Source: Allodiplogaster sudhausi
Lineage: Eukaryota; Nematoda; Chromadorea; Rhabditida; Diplogasteridae
NCBI GenBank assembly: GCA_945643635.1
Contig: CALZFC010000104.1
Coordinates: forward strand, 92,001 to 156,000
Direction: 5' to 3'
DNA: 64,000 nt
The first letter of the stretch is position 1, and each line of letters starts with the position of its first letter. The position numbers and the translations under genes are program-made. Of this stretch, positions 9,216 to 19,777 are shown in pieces. The notes under the pieces were generated by a model. The model was not told where the DNA came from, did no database searches, and was given only the letters and a program-made list of their open reading frames with translations.

Positions 9216-11497
9216 GAGATTGAAAGTGAGGAAGAGAGAGAATTGAGGGAGAGAGAGAGAAAGCGAAACAGAAAGAGAGAGAGAAATAGAAGAGAGAGAA
9301 AGAGAAAGACAGTTGATTGCCAGATGTGCTTGGTCTCCTACGAGGAAGGCCGCTCACTCAGCCATGGTCGCCGCTTCTCTTGTACTCTGCTACAGTTGCT
9401 GCGCGACAGACAACTCGCATTCAATCAGAAGCCACAGCTCATACAATCTCATATTGATCCGCGGAAGGTTGAGGGGATGGCAGAGAGTGTGTGAGTGTGA
9501 GAGAGTGTGATAGAGAGAGAGAGAAAGAGAAAGGGAGAGAGACACAGAGAAAGAGAGAGACTGAGATAAAGAGAGGCAGAGATAAAGAGAGAGGCAGAGA
9601 TAAAGAGAGAGACACAGAGACATGGAAGGAAAGTTATAGAGAGAAAGAGAGGGAGAGAGAGAGAAAGAGCGAGGGAGAGTTAGACATGCGAAACCATGTT
9701 GAGAGGGGACGAGAAAAGAAAACAGAGAAAAATTAGACAAATTGAAGGAAAATATATTTTTCTTCTCTTTCCATGCAAAACTAATTATGCAAATAATCCA
9801 GCAAACATAAAAATTATTGCGTTTGCCAAGAAAGCAACAAGATTTGATTTCTCACATTCTTTCTCAATATTTGTCTTCCATGTGAACCCGTCTGAATCTT
9901 CCCTTCTCTCAATTTCCGGTGGTTTTCGTCACTTACGCGTCTCGCACTTTCTTTCCTATGGCACGCAAATTCATCTTCGAGCTCCGTTCTCAGACCAGCA
10001 ACGACATCGTCTTCTACGATCTTGGCATCACTCCAGAACAGGTCGATGCGAGATGCAACAAGAACTTTTTTTCATTATTCAGCATATATTGAAGAAGCTT
10101 TCAAGCACATCTAATGAAAAACAAATGTCATGGTAATTAGAAGAATAAAAATCTATAACATTATCAGAGTGCTGAATTAAAAGAAGTTTGCAATCTATGC
10201 ATTCGGCCGCTCAACTTGACCGCGCTGCCGCCTCACGTGACGACGCTTTCGAACTATGCATTTAAAAGTGCGGTTCTTGCGGTAAGCGCCGAATTGCCTC
10301 TAAATGCTCTCGCGTGCTCACTCAACGTAAAGTACATTCTTATTGTTTGAAAGAATAGAGAAAAATGAGGGAAGGAAAATTTCTTATTATATGCAAGCAC
10401 ATTCGCCGGAGTGGACTTTAAAGAAAAATAATACTAAAAAAATTTTCTCCGCATAACAAGAAATGTATTTCTGTGCCTTTCTTCCGGACGCCTTTTCAAA
10501 CTACGACACCTTCTGGTGCGTTGACGTCAGCATTCGTTTCGTGAACTCGAGTCGACTACTGGCCTTCTACGAATCTATGAATCCGCTATCTCACGTTTCT
10601 TTGCTTTTCCATCAATTCAATTTGCACATATTTATGTACATACATAGGTATATATTTTACTTTTCAAAAATTTTTATAACAGTGCTTCTGAAGGGCTCGG
10701 GCATTTTTCTTCCGACTGGGACAGGCCACAGCATTCACGTCGCTACGAATCCGGGTATGTGTTTAGTGCGAGTGCGTCGACTTTTCCGAGTTTTCCTAAA
10801 CTTCTTACTCGTAGGGATGCTTCATTATCTTCCGGCCTCTACGAACGTCACCAGTCTAAATATGCAAGAGGCCACAGTCTTTGTCTATCGATCAGCTCTA
10901 ACATCAAGCATTCTGAAGTGGTCGGTCACAATGGAATATCCATTGCTTCTTTCCACCCCAAGTGGTTTTCATTTAAAAAGTTAAAGTAACTTTCTATGTC
11001 TTCAAAGGTCTCCTCCCATGACTAGGCATTTCCTCTGCGGAATGACGCCCGATTGCATTGCCCCCGAGGGCTCGCAACTCTTTTGTCGACCCCGCAATGA
11101 CACTTCCGCGTATCGCAACTGTCATCGGTTTGATTCGTTGGGTTCAAGCGAGAATTTTAATATTTACGTACAGATTTTTTTAAATACTCTTTCTACCGTG
11201 TATTTATTTTATTAAATTGTATAGATAAATGTGTAAATTCACCCGCCACTCCTTGCCAGGTACGATCAGAGCTCGCTGAATTTGGTGCTACACTCAGTGG
11301 CTGGCCGACAAGTTGGCATTCCAATGAAGGACTGGAGAGGCAGCGAGTTCCTCAAAGTCAGACGAGGCGAGACGAGCAGAGGACGGCTCCCAGTCAATGT
11401 GACAGAAATGACATGCTCAGGGAAGAAGAGGCTCGACTTAATGGCAAAACATTCGGGGGCTAACCAGGGAAAGCCTGGGGGATCAGGAACTGAATAA
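7805..11497 (+). CDS. Glycosyltransferase-like type II membrane protein, uncharacterised animal family; three odd junctions
   Basis: Exons assigned: about 7805-7900 (start, donor unclear), 8552-8666, 8942-9078, 9313-9467, 9919-10041, 10184-10281, 10487-10594, 10694-10754, 10815-10920, 11026-11127 and 11260-11497 (stop TAA). A membrane anchor LICLLCSLQLLLFLAFSLSV is followed by a Cys-rich stem (ECVCD, DCQMCLVSYEEG). The lumenal domain has IVFYDLGITPEQ, LTALPPHVTTLSNYAFK, FWCVDVSIRF, TGHSIHVATNPGMLHYLP, ATVFVYRS, ILKWHFLCGMTPDCIAP and CHRYDQSSLNLVL. These blocks, in this order, mark a family of uncharacterised metazoan proteins, expanded in worms, that look like Golgi glycosyltransferases. The activity is inferred. 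The exons at 9919 and 10487 begin after TTCCG rather than AG, and the exon at 10184 does not match the phase of the one before. It may be an ageing gene or pseudogene, or use rare splice sites. Confidence 0.65.
8668..8730. repeat. CT microsatellite in intron
   Basis: Long (CT)n run just after the 5' splice site at 8667, inside an intron of the glycosyltransferase-like gene. Confidence 0.9.
9170..9310. repeat. GA microsatellite in intron
   Basis: (GA)n array in the intron before the exon at 9313. A further GA array lies in the next intron at about 9495-9680. Confidence 0.9.
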
Positions 11498-12622
11498 ATT
11501 ATTGAGGTTGATTTGTGCACGCAAACAATAGGTTGGATATATATGGCACTTGTTTCACTTCATCATTTCCTGTTAAGTTGTCTGTATTCAGTAGACTGCC
11601 TACGCATACATATACACCATTTAAAAGACCTTAAATATTGTTTATAAAAAGAATTTCAAATGAATGCTGATGTTTCAGTGTACTACACATAAAAAGAGAC
11701 GAGAAGGAAAGGGCTGCAAGTTCACATTGGGTGCAATGATTCAAAGAATCATTGCAACCAATATGAACTTGCATCCCCTTTCAGTCTCATGGCCAGGCAG
11801 AACTTTCACATTTACCGCTCTATCATATTATACTATAGTAGACAAGTCTTTCAATACACTGAAAGTTGAATAATGGGTAAAAATATGTAAATACGGCGAT
11901 AAAAGCAATGAAAACATCTCAATCATTATGAGATTGTGCAATTCTAAAAAGAATTCAAAGTCGCTTGCTATACAATTTCGTTTGCAATTTTTACCAAACG
12001 AATTATGCATCAAAATTTTCCATGTAATTAACTTGATTCATACGCCTTGGTCTGAGCATTAAGGAAGATTCCTGCGAATGTGCGCGCATATCAGAAGACA
12101 TTTTCCGCCATCCTTTTTCTCTCTTCTTACCATTACATACATAGGTGCTAACCATAAGAGAGTATTGTAAGTTGAGCGCGCAAACAGTTCGTGTAGAAGA
12201 GAGAAGAGAGAGGGCGGAAAATTTCTTTTAATATGCACGTACATTTAACTCGTATTCATGAATACTTTTCATATTCATCATTCCGTGATATGTACAAATT
12301 TCGTAGCCTTACCACATTCTATATTCTAATTTCTATGCCATTTTCGAATGGTCATTACGTACGCCCTTTTCGCTAACTGATTTCTGACGTAGCAAGCTCA
12401 TTATCGCAGAGTTACGCCTGCTCCGACGAAGAGAAGAATTCTTAAATTAATCATTTTGCGTGAGAAATGATGAAACCAAGTTTTGTTTCCTCTTCACTAT
12501 TCTCACCTTATAGTTTCAAGTGCAATTAGTTCTATTTTTGCGTTATCAAAGTTCATCAACCTCCCTGTTTCTATTACCAGCTTTGTGGCATAAATATTCC
12601 TTTAAAAAGTGCGCTTCCATAG
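11498..12622. other. Intergenic region upstream of the first 7TM receptor
   Basis: AT-rich, with ACAT/ATAC short repeats and the strong hairpin at 11696-11788 described separately. The polyadenylation-like AATAAA overlaps the preceding stop (11491-11500). No coding exon recognised. Confidence 0.5.
11696..11788. ncRNA. Near-perfect hairpin, arms about 45 bp; candidate small-RNA precursor or MITE
   Basis: GAGAC..GGAAAGGG.TGCAAGTTCA.ATTGG..TGCAATGATTC is followed after AAA by its reverse complement GAATCATTGCAACCAAT.TGAACTTGCA.CCCTTTC.GTCTC. Only a few mismatches or bulges occur over about 45 bp and the loop is three bases. Worm pre-miRNAs usually have larger loops, so a hairpin-RNA locus or a small inverted-repeat element is at least as likely. 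Confidence 0.5.
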
Positions 12623-14218
12623 ATGGCGGGTGTTTCTCTCTTCGATTCTTTTCCGCTAAACAACTACATGTACGAGGCTGCGGTTCGAAATGTCGCTTCA
12701 AAATCAATTGGACTCCTTGCCGTAGTGGGAATTACTATTATGATCTACCGGGAACCGATGTTACTTCAGAGATATAAGGTAAGTGACAGCGAAAATCATT
12801 CTCAATAAAAAAAGAGGGAACACACTCACAGCTTAACGTTGTGTACCTGACCTACGCTGGTTTCGCCTTGACCCTGCCGATGTTGCTGTTCAACATCGCC
12901 CAGCTGTTTCTCTTCTCTCTGCCCTCCTTCCGCTTCTCCGTCCTCCTCTGCTCTCTCATCAAACACTCTGTGCAGGCGGCTGCTAATAATGTCGTCGCAG
13001 TGTCTTGCGTTAGGAGACCAAGTCTGCAAAAGAGAAAGGGAGAGACAAAAAGAGAAAGAGAGAGAGAGAGAATACCAAGTCTTTTATCATATACTCATTT
13101 TATAGGCGATTGCCGTGGTCCGCTATTCTGTTGTCATTTTGCATAAAAGATATGAGATGCGAGAGCTTCTTCTCTTTACACTAATCTTTTCCACTCCGCG
13201 GGTTCTCTTTTTCTCTCCAAAAAGTGCATTCAACTTAAAAATCCCGTGTAATAGTTCGGTAACGCAATAATTAATAATGTCTTTTTCAGTTCGTTTACAT
13301 GCCACTTGCATTCTTTTTGGGCCGTATTGAGTCTAATGGAGAGTGTCCAATGTTTATCGACTTTCACGATACGCTTTCACAAGTTGTAAGCAAATTGTTT
13401 TTGTTTGAAAATACTTTAAATTTACAAATTGATAAAGATATACAGACTAGGTTAGAACGAAATATACATTATTTTGTTATACTTGAGCTGATGTATGGAT
13501 ACTTATTCGTTCTGATTATCGTAAATTGGGCTCTCAATGGCGCGGTCTTTCTATTCGTTTTTCGGCATAATCGACTATCGAACAATGGTAACCTTTTTTT
13601 AATTTGAATGAATTTGAAAAGTATCTTTCAACAGTTAATATGAGAAATATCATTAATATTTCACTCAATATGCCAATCTGACACTTATGGATTATTTTCG
13701 AGTGTAGTTGGCAGCTCAAAAGAGCGGCGAAGTCGGCTGCACGTCTCACTGGGTTTGCTAGTTCAATCCGTGTGCAAAAGCATCTCTTTCGGGTCCATAA
13801 TCGTCTACATGATGCTTCTATTCTACGGTAAATTTTTTTTCAGGATGCTATATAAAAATAATTTTCAACTATATTTGTTGCAGAGATTCAGATGCCACTT
13901 TGGGTCTCAACAACCACTCAGTTGCTGCTCTCCCTGGGCACTTTCACGAATCCACTTGTGGCTGCTCTCTTCTTTCCCGCACTACGGCGTCTCATTTTAT
14001 TGTTAGTCAATGTTAGCAAATAAATTTCATTTATTTATTGTTTATAAATAAATTCTTTTCCAATGTAGGTTCCATCTCTCCTTCTGTCTCTCTCTCTCTC
14101 TCTCTCTCTTTCTCTCGCTCTCTTCAGCTCCCCAAGCAGAAGTGAGCAGTTGCTACCTGCGCAGTGCCATCGTCCAACACGTACAATCCCATCTAGCAAT
14201 GCCGGTCACGAAGTGTGA
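12623..14218 (+). CDS. 7TM chemoreceptor (nematode serpentine receptor), copy 1
   Basis: Eight exons, all in phase: 12623-12778, 12832-13008, 13106-13201, 13290-13385, 13488-13587, 13708-13827, 13884-14001 and 14128-14218, giving 317 residues. Seven hydrophobic segments are visible, including IGLLAVVGITIMIY (TM1), FALTLPMLLFNIAQLFLF (TM2), AAANNVVAVSCAIAVVRY (TM3), GYLFVLIIVNWALNGAVF (TM5), and SLGTFTNPLVAALFFPALRR in TM7, the counterpart of the NPxxY motif. Length and layout fit worm chemosensory GPCRs of the Str-like superfamilies; the exact family is not assignable by eye. The tail after TM7 is short and Ser/Thr/Arg-rich. The paralogue at 21366-24092 has the same intron positions. Likely a plasma-membrane receptor of sensory cilia; ligand unknown. 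Confidence 0.8.
14046..14122. repeat. CT microsatellite in last intron of 7TM copy 1
   Basis: CT-rich tract that also serves as the polypyrimidine stretch before the acceptor at 14127. Confidence 0.7.
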
Positions 14219-16156
14219 GCCAGAATCTCTAGCTGAAGTAGTGGCATATTTTTTTATTATTTGTATTGAGGCTCAATATTTCGACAAGATTTATGCATTT
14301 CTCCCTCACGTTTTTGATATCAAAATCATTCTGGATTTCCTGTAGTCAAGCCCGTTTGCATGATTATGGCATTGCAGTGAGCATCACATTTTTAAGATTT
14401 CTGACTCAAATGTTGCAAAAGTACAACATTTATGAGCAATTGTGCAGTATAAAATTGACTGAATCAAAATGAGTAAGCACTATGAAATTCTAGGAAAGAG
14501 TGAAAGGGCGCGTAGTTTCCTCATAGACACGTAAAATGTTTAAGCTCGCCTCACTTAAGATTTATTCCCACATAAGTCCCTTTTTCGCAGGCATATGATA
14601 TAGAAAAAAGAGTTCACGACATTTACTAATGAACTTTGCAAGTAATCTGTGAAACATCTCCCACTTAACAATTCTGATGCAATCATGCTTCTTGATAAAC
14701 AGTTCAGCATGCTCATGCAATCATAGGTAAAATTGTAGTATGAAATTGTTCTAAGAAGCATTTATTTTGTGAAAGATTCAATGAAGGAGAAGTAGATTTC
14801 GAGTTGGCATTCGATACTCAATGAATTGAATCGGCAGAAAAAGATAGAAAGAATCGGAGAGTAAGAAAGTTTTTCTCTGTATACTTTAGTCCAACTAAGG
14901 TGGGTGATGAATATATTTAGGGTTCTGAAATATTATTACACGAAACTATAAAATGTCTGAAATGCGCCGTATCTGAACTAACTTGCTTAGCGAATCTGGC
15001 TGATATGATTCATTCTGTTTCCACGTCCCGCGATGTGCTAAAAGATGAATCACATCACAGACATGTTATTCATGAATCCTCTTTTCTTCTGTTCTCTTCA
15101 GCTCTCTTCATTTCAACTCTAGGACGAAGGTTTTATTGTCAGTGGACTTCCTTATTACTACGTTATTTAAAGGTAATTTTTCCTGACTTTTGTAGTCTCG
15201 TCTCTCCCTCAATCCTAAGCCCCTCGGTCAGGCAAAAGGCGCTATTTCAAGATTGAGTTTTTGGCAACTTTAGTGTACCCTAAGATATTATAATTGTGGC
15301 ATTTATTATTATAAGGGTTCAATATTCTTCTTCTCATTGCTCTTGGCTCACCTTGCCTCAACAGCTGAACTTTGAAAAATATAGACTGCGAGAGACAGAG
15401 AGAGGGAGCTGGAAAGAAATAGAGAAAGAGAGAGATTGAAACGAAGAGAGAAAGAGAGAGCTGGAAAGAAATAGAGAAAGAGAGAGATTGAAACGAAGAG
15501 AGAAAGAGAGAGCTGGAAAGAAATAGAGAAAGAGAGAGATTGAAACGAAGAGAGAAAGAGAGAGCTGGAAAGAAATAGAGAAAGAGAGAGAGAGACAGAG
15601 GAAGAAAGCACGATAAACATAGATTTATGTACATATGTATATACTCCGGGGATCAGAATGAATCTTTTCTTCGCAAAAAAATCAAAAATGCTATTTTGCT
15701 TCCGACCCGAGCCGAATAAAAGTAGAGACAAGTAGTGTTAGCATTTCTAAAAATTCACGATCGGTTTTTTTTATATTTTATTCTGCGATTTCTCTTTTTA
15801 CACGAGTATTTCACGTGGTTTCACAATTTGGCAAGTACTAACCTAATCCAATTTCAGTTTTGAAATTATTGACCTTCAAGTTGCTTTTTCTTTAAATGCT
15901 ATGCTTTCTTGAAAGCTCGAATTCCCATTTATTCAATCGTCCGATTTCAATTATTCGGTCGACAAACAAATCTCATGAACTTCATTAATCTTTCTGGCCT
16001 TTCCCATCCAAATCCCCATTCAGAATGATTATATGTACCTACACACTTATGCATTTCCCACTTCTTGTAATAATGAATCTTCTTTTTCAGCACAACATTC
16101 AGATCAACGATTTATTCTGTATAGCAAGGCGGGGGTAGAGAGGGAGAAAGGAGGGG
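14219..16156. other. Intergenic; AT-rich with one minisatellite
   Basis: No coding exon recognised. Most is AT-rich unique sequence. The only clear structure is the 52-bp minisatellite at 15395-15610. Confidence 0.5.
15395..15610. repeat. 52-bp purine minisatellite, four copies
   Basis: The CTGG of the unit (..GAGCTGGAAAGAAATAGAG..GATTGAAACGAAGAGAG..) occurs at 15409, 15461, 15513 and 15565, an exact period of 52. Copies are nearly identical, so expansion is recent. Confidence 0.95.
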
Positions 16157-17280
16157 TCAAGATGTAGAAGTGAAGCTGAGTCTAGCAACCGAGGTAGATC
16201 GAGGGGACGACGCGGCGGATCCCCTCGTGATTGCCCTGCAAAAATAATAATGAGTTATTAGTTTTGATACAATCACTTTAGAAATAGTACCTCTTGCCGT
16301 TGCCGACACGGAGAACGTTGATCACACAGCAACCGCACTCCGCGTCGTAGAAGGCGAGGCGGCTCGTGTACTACTGAGAGATGTGCTCAGGCGCCTCGTA
16401 GCGGGAGCCGTAGCCCTCTCCAAGGTACTCCTGGCGCTGGGGATGAGCGGGGATTCCCTGCTAGTATCCCTGGCCCTGCTGGACGGGGTGGGCGGGAGCC
16501 TGGTGCTGGTACTGGTAATAGTACTGCTGACTCTGCTGGAGGCAAGCGGGGGACTGATACTGGTACCCCTGACCCTGCTGGAGCTGGTGAGCGGGGGTCT
16601 GATACTGGTATCCCTGACCCTGCTGGAGGAGAGAGGGGGCCTGGTACTGATGCTCCTGGCCCTTCTGGAGCATATGACCCTGGTACTGGTACTCCTGGCC
16701 CTTCTGGGGCTGTTGAGCGGGGGCTGGGTACTGGTACCCCTGACCGTGCAGGAGGGGAGCGGGGGCCTGGTACTGGTACTCCTGGCCCTTCTGGAGCTGC
16801 TGAGCGGGGCCCTGGTAATGCTGCTGAGCGGGGGCCGGGTACTGGTACCCCTGACCCTGCTGGAGGAGAGCGGGATCCTGGTATTGGTACCCCTGACCCC
16901 GCTGGAGGTGGGCTGGTGCCGGATACTTATACCCCTGACCCTGCTGAAGCTGGTGGGCGGTGGCCTGGCGCTGCTCCGGGTCTTCGTAGTAGTACGCGCG
17001 CTTGCCATCGAAGTAGAGACCTTAAAATAAAATTCAAATAGAATTTCAATTAATTTATGTTTGATTATGCCATTTTCATAAAACGTTGCGATAATTTGAA
17101 AGGAGCTTGACATTTTTACTAAATTTTAATTATTGTAATTTCTAACGCGCATAGAATTTAAAAGTTATCCTTACCGTTCTGGGCGTCATAGAAGGCCGGG
17201 CGGTTGCCGTATTGGCGCGAGATTTCCTCTGGCGCCTCGCGGCGATAACCGGCGGGAAGCTGGAGAAAAAAAAGAGTCAT
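16157..17280 (-). pseudogene. Gln/Tyr/Pro-rich tandem-repeat protein gene with two in-frame TAG codons
   Basis: Minus-strand exons are 17280/17259-17175, 17020-16291 and 16235-16182 (or to 16157 in another frame). The first encodes GYRREAPEEISRQYGNRPAF, then YDAQNG. The second opens with LYFDGKRAYYYEDPEQ and runs into about eleven repeats of an 11-14 residue unit, consensus LQQGQGYQYPAPA. In the same frame the unit is then broken by TAG (16463-16461) where siblings have CAG. The frame continues with GEGYGSRYEAPEHISQ, a second TAG (16373-16371), then YTSRLAFYDAECGCC. This end block mirrors the first exon, and the second TAG sits where that exon has Gln. So coding sequence clearly continues past both stops. 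Nonsense decay, stop readthrough or sequence error are the options. No known domain; such Q/Y-rich repeats occur in secreted structural and prion-like proteins. An ATG at 17280 is in frame, but an upstream exon is equally possible. Confidence 0.55.
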
Positions 17281-18220
17281 GATGGTATGGATTGGGAAAT
17301 AGTTTTGATCAGACAAATTTGTGTTTTTGAAGCAAGTGAATAAGAAACATAATTTTTGGAAGAGTCAGCGACGATTTCGATTAAAGATGAGGGAGTGGGT
17401 GAGGGGAAAGGGATTCTGACTTCGGAAACGTAGGCCATTCACGTTTTCACAAATCTTTACCAAGAAATATTTGTTTTTGTAGAAATAAACGATTCGTTCA
17501 AGTACTTACGAAAACAGATTTGATAAGTTCTTTTGAATACCAGAAATAAAGTTAATATTTACGGCGTAAAATCTCATATTTAAAAATTTTTCGAAACTAA
17601 ATGTTAATTAGTCAATATTGATGTTGATATTTACTTTTTCAGAACCTAGAAAATTCTGTCTGTAATCAATTCTCACGTTTTTTTTCAGTTATCTGATTTC
17701 ATTCCACGATTGATGATTTTATTCCTTTTATACTGACTTTCGTGGGGATATTGCACAGTCTTCCCATTGGGTTCCCTTTATGTGTTGTGTTCTGTACCAG
17801 TAATTGCAAGCTCTTCCCACTTCAAAAAAGGTCTCTACGACCCTGGGGGCGGAACGCAGGCCTCTTAGTTGCGTTGAAGTATCACAAGTCATGTTTGCCA
17901 TAAAATTAAATACTTTCCTTTTCAGTTGATTGTCATCAACAGCGAAGAGCGAAGAAGGGACAAGAAAGGAAAATGAGAACACGGAAAGAGGAAAAGGAAA
18001 AAAAGAGAAAAGATGACTCGCGGATCGGAAGAAATCCGCGTTCGCGTTCTTTCCCGGCCCGATATTGTATAAGTTTTAAATGAAAGACGAAAAGGATTCA
18101 AAATTAATATCCCTGAAATCATTACATAACTTAAAAATTTATAATTGATTATTTTTATTTCAAAATAGAAGAACAATTCTGACTAAAAGAATTAATCTTT
18201 ATTTAAATAGGGTTTTCCCA
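17281..18220. other. No gene seen
   Basis: AT-rich region between the Gln/Tyr-rich gene and the Ser/Lys-rich gene. It could hold 5' exons of the minus-strand gene, for example around 17730-17900, but nothing could be joined with confidence. Confidence 0.35.
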
Positions 18221-19655
18221 TGTTAAAGGTGGAGTTCTCTGAGAGAAGCAGCGGATCGCCCCCGAGGGCCGCGAAGTCCCGCCACAGTTTCGGGGGCAGG
18301 GGCAACGAGAAGTTTGTGGGATTCTGTTCGGGCGACAATTAGAAAAGGGCACACCATTTATGTCTATTTGAAAAGGCGAAGCAGCAAGTTCCTGGACGCC
18401 ATTGCACTGAAACGTCGTGGTCTGCTGCCTGCGGATGGCAAGAAGAGCGACCGGGACAAGAAGAGGTCTCGGCCAACTTTTCTACCTTCTTATTTACTCT
18501 AAAACATAAATAATAGATGTACATTTATAAAATGATATTCATTGAATAAATAGTAAGAAAAATGATTTAATTCTTTATATATTCCAGCGGCACTGTGTCG
18601 GTGGAGCTGGAAGATCGGAAACTGTCGCCGTTGAAGAAGTGAATTCTATTAAGAATCATTTTCTTCATACCAAGAAATTGATTTTTCACAGGCCAATCAC
18701 GGCAGAATAGTTGCGGCGCCGTATATTTATCCAGTGGAATGGCGATATCTGCTACTCGGCGAGCCTTACGAAGATTCACAAAGGCTCCGCCCACCCGTCC
18801 AAGCAAAGTCCCGCCCCAGCGTCCAAGATGGACTCGACTGCGCTTGCGTGCCCGGATGAGAAGTGGTTCAAAAGGATCTCAATCATTGACCGCAGCAAGC
18901 AAAGGAAGCCGAAAAAGGACAAGCCGAGCAAGGCTCTTCAAGGCGTGCACATTTTTTTTTCTGCTTTTCAGAAATTTATCTGCAAAAATGCTAAGATATT
19001 TCGAATGTCTTTTCAAATACCTTTTGAATTTCAGTTCTTCCTTCGCCAGCGACGGCAGCCACTCTTTCAACCCCTCCAAGACCAAGCTTGGCTCCACCCA
19101 CTCATCCAGCGCTTCCTCGATGGCGTCGACTGTGAAGGCGAGCCAGAATGAGAATTGGTACGCAGCCGGCTCCTTCTCTAATCTCACGGCCGCAGACCAA
19201 AGCGAGAGGAAGAAGTCGAAGAACAAGAAGAGCAAGGAATCGAGGTCCCAGATTATGAATTCACTATTTATTCTATTGGATCTGGATGTAAAAAATTATT
19301 CAAGATAATATTATTTACCATTTTTCCATAGGTTATCGGCTTGGAACAACTACAGCAATTCCGAGCGCGTCATTCCTGTCCTCTGTGCTAGTTTTGAAGT
19401 GGTGCGATTACAGTAATCTCCTTTCGATTGAGGTTTTGTCGATTACCGTATCCCTCCATTCTGTTCAGGACCACGAATGCGTCGAACGCCAGCGCAAGTT
19501 CCCGACGAAGAGCGGAGGGAGTCTGGTGCGATCCGATCTCAGTGGAGGTGGACTACGGTATCAGATTGTGGAGGGTGGAAGGTGCACCACGGCGCAGATC
19601 ACTGAAAAGGTTGGGAGGGAGGGGGAGAGGAGAGAGAGAGAGAGGGTGGGAGAGA

Positions 19656-19697
<42 letters not shown>

Positions 19698-19777
19698 AGA
19701 GAGGGGGCTGGAAGATGAAAGATAATTGCTAAAACATGATTCAGGTCTGTTTCATCTACAGCGAGAGAGGCTTCTGA
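18221..19777 (+). CDS. Ser/Lys-rich orphan protein gene, exon joins partly unresolved
   Basis: Coding-like exons are seen at about 18221-18470 (ERSSGSPPRAAKSRHSFGGR; FLDAIALKRRGLLPADGKKS), 18588-18643 (GTVSVELEDRKLSPLKK), about 18737-18945 (QWNGDICYSASLTKIHKG; KWFKRISIIDRSKQRKPKKD), 19035-19244, 19332-19401, 19469-19609 and 19745-19777 (stop TGA). The last four join in phase with good splice sites and encode a Ser/Asn/Lys-rich region, then DHECVERQRKFPTKSGG, GGGLRYQIVEGGRCTTAQ and VCFIYSERGF. The upstream exons do not join in phase with canonical sites; a GC donor at about 18943 is one candidate. Many basic clusters suggest a nuclear or nucleic-acid-associated protein, but no domain is recognised. 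Confidence 0.45.
19620..19700. repeat. GA microsatellite in last intron
   Basis: (GA)n tract inside the intron 19610-19744 of the Ser/Lys-rich gene. Confidence 0.85.

Noticed and set aside
15400..15600. CRISPR-like repeat array
   Set aside because: The units are contiguous 52-bp copies with no unique spacers, in a eukaryotic gene context.
16383..17030. Plus-strand 215-codon Leu/Val-rich frame that looks like a membrane protein
   Set aside because: It is exactly antisense to the Gln/Tyr repeat exon; its periodic Leu/Val content follows from complementing the CAG and TAC codons. A minus 263-codon Ser/Arg/Thr frame here is likewise a frame shadow.
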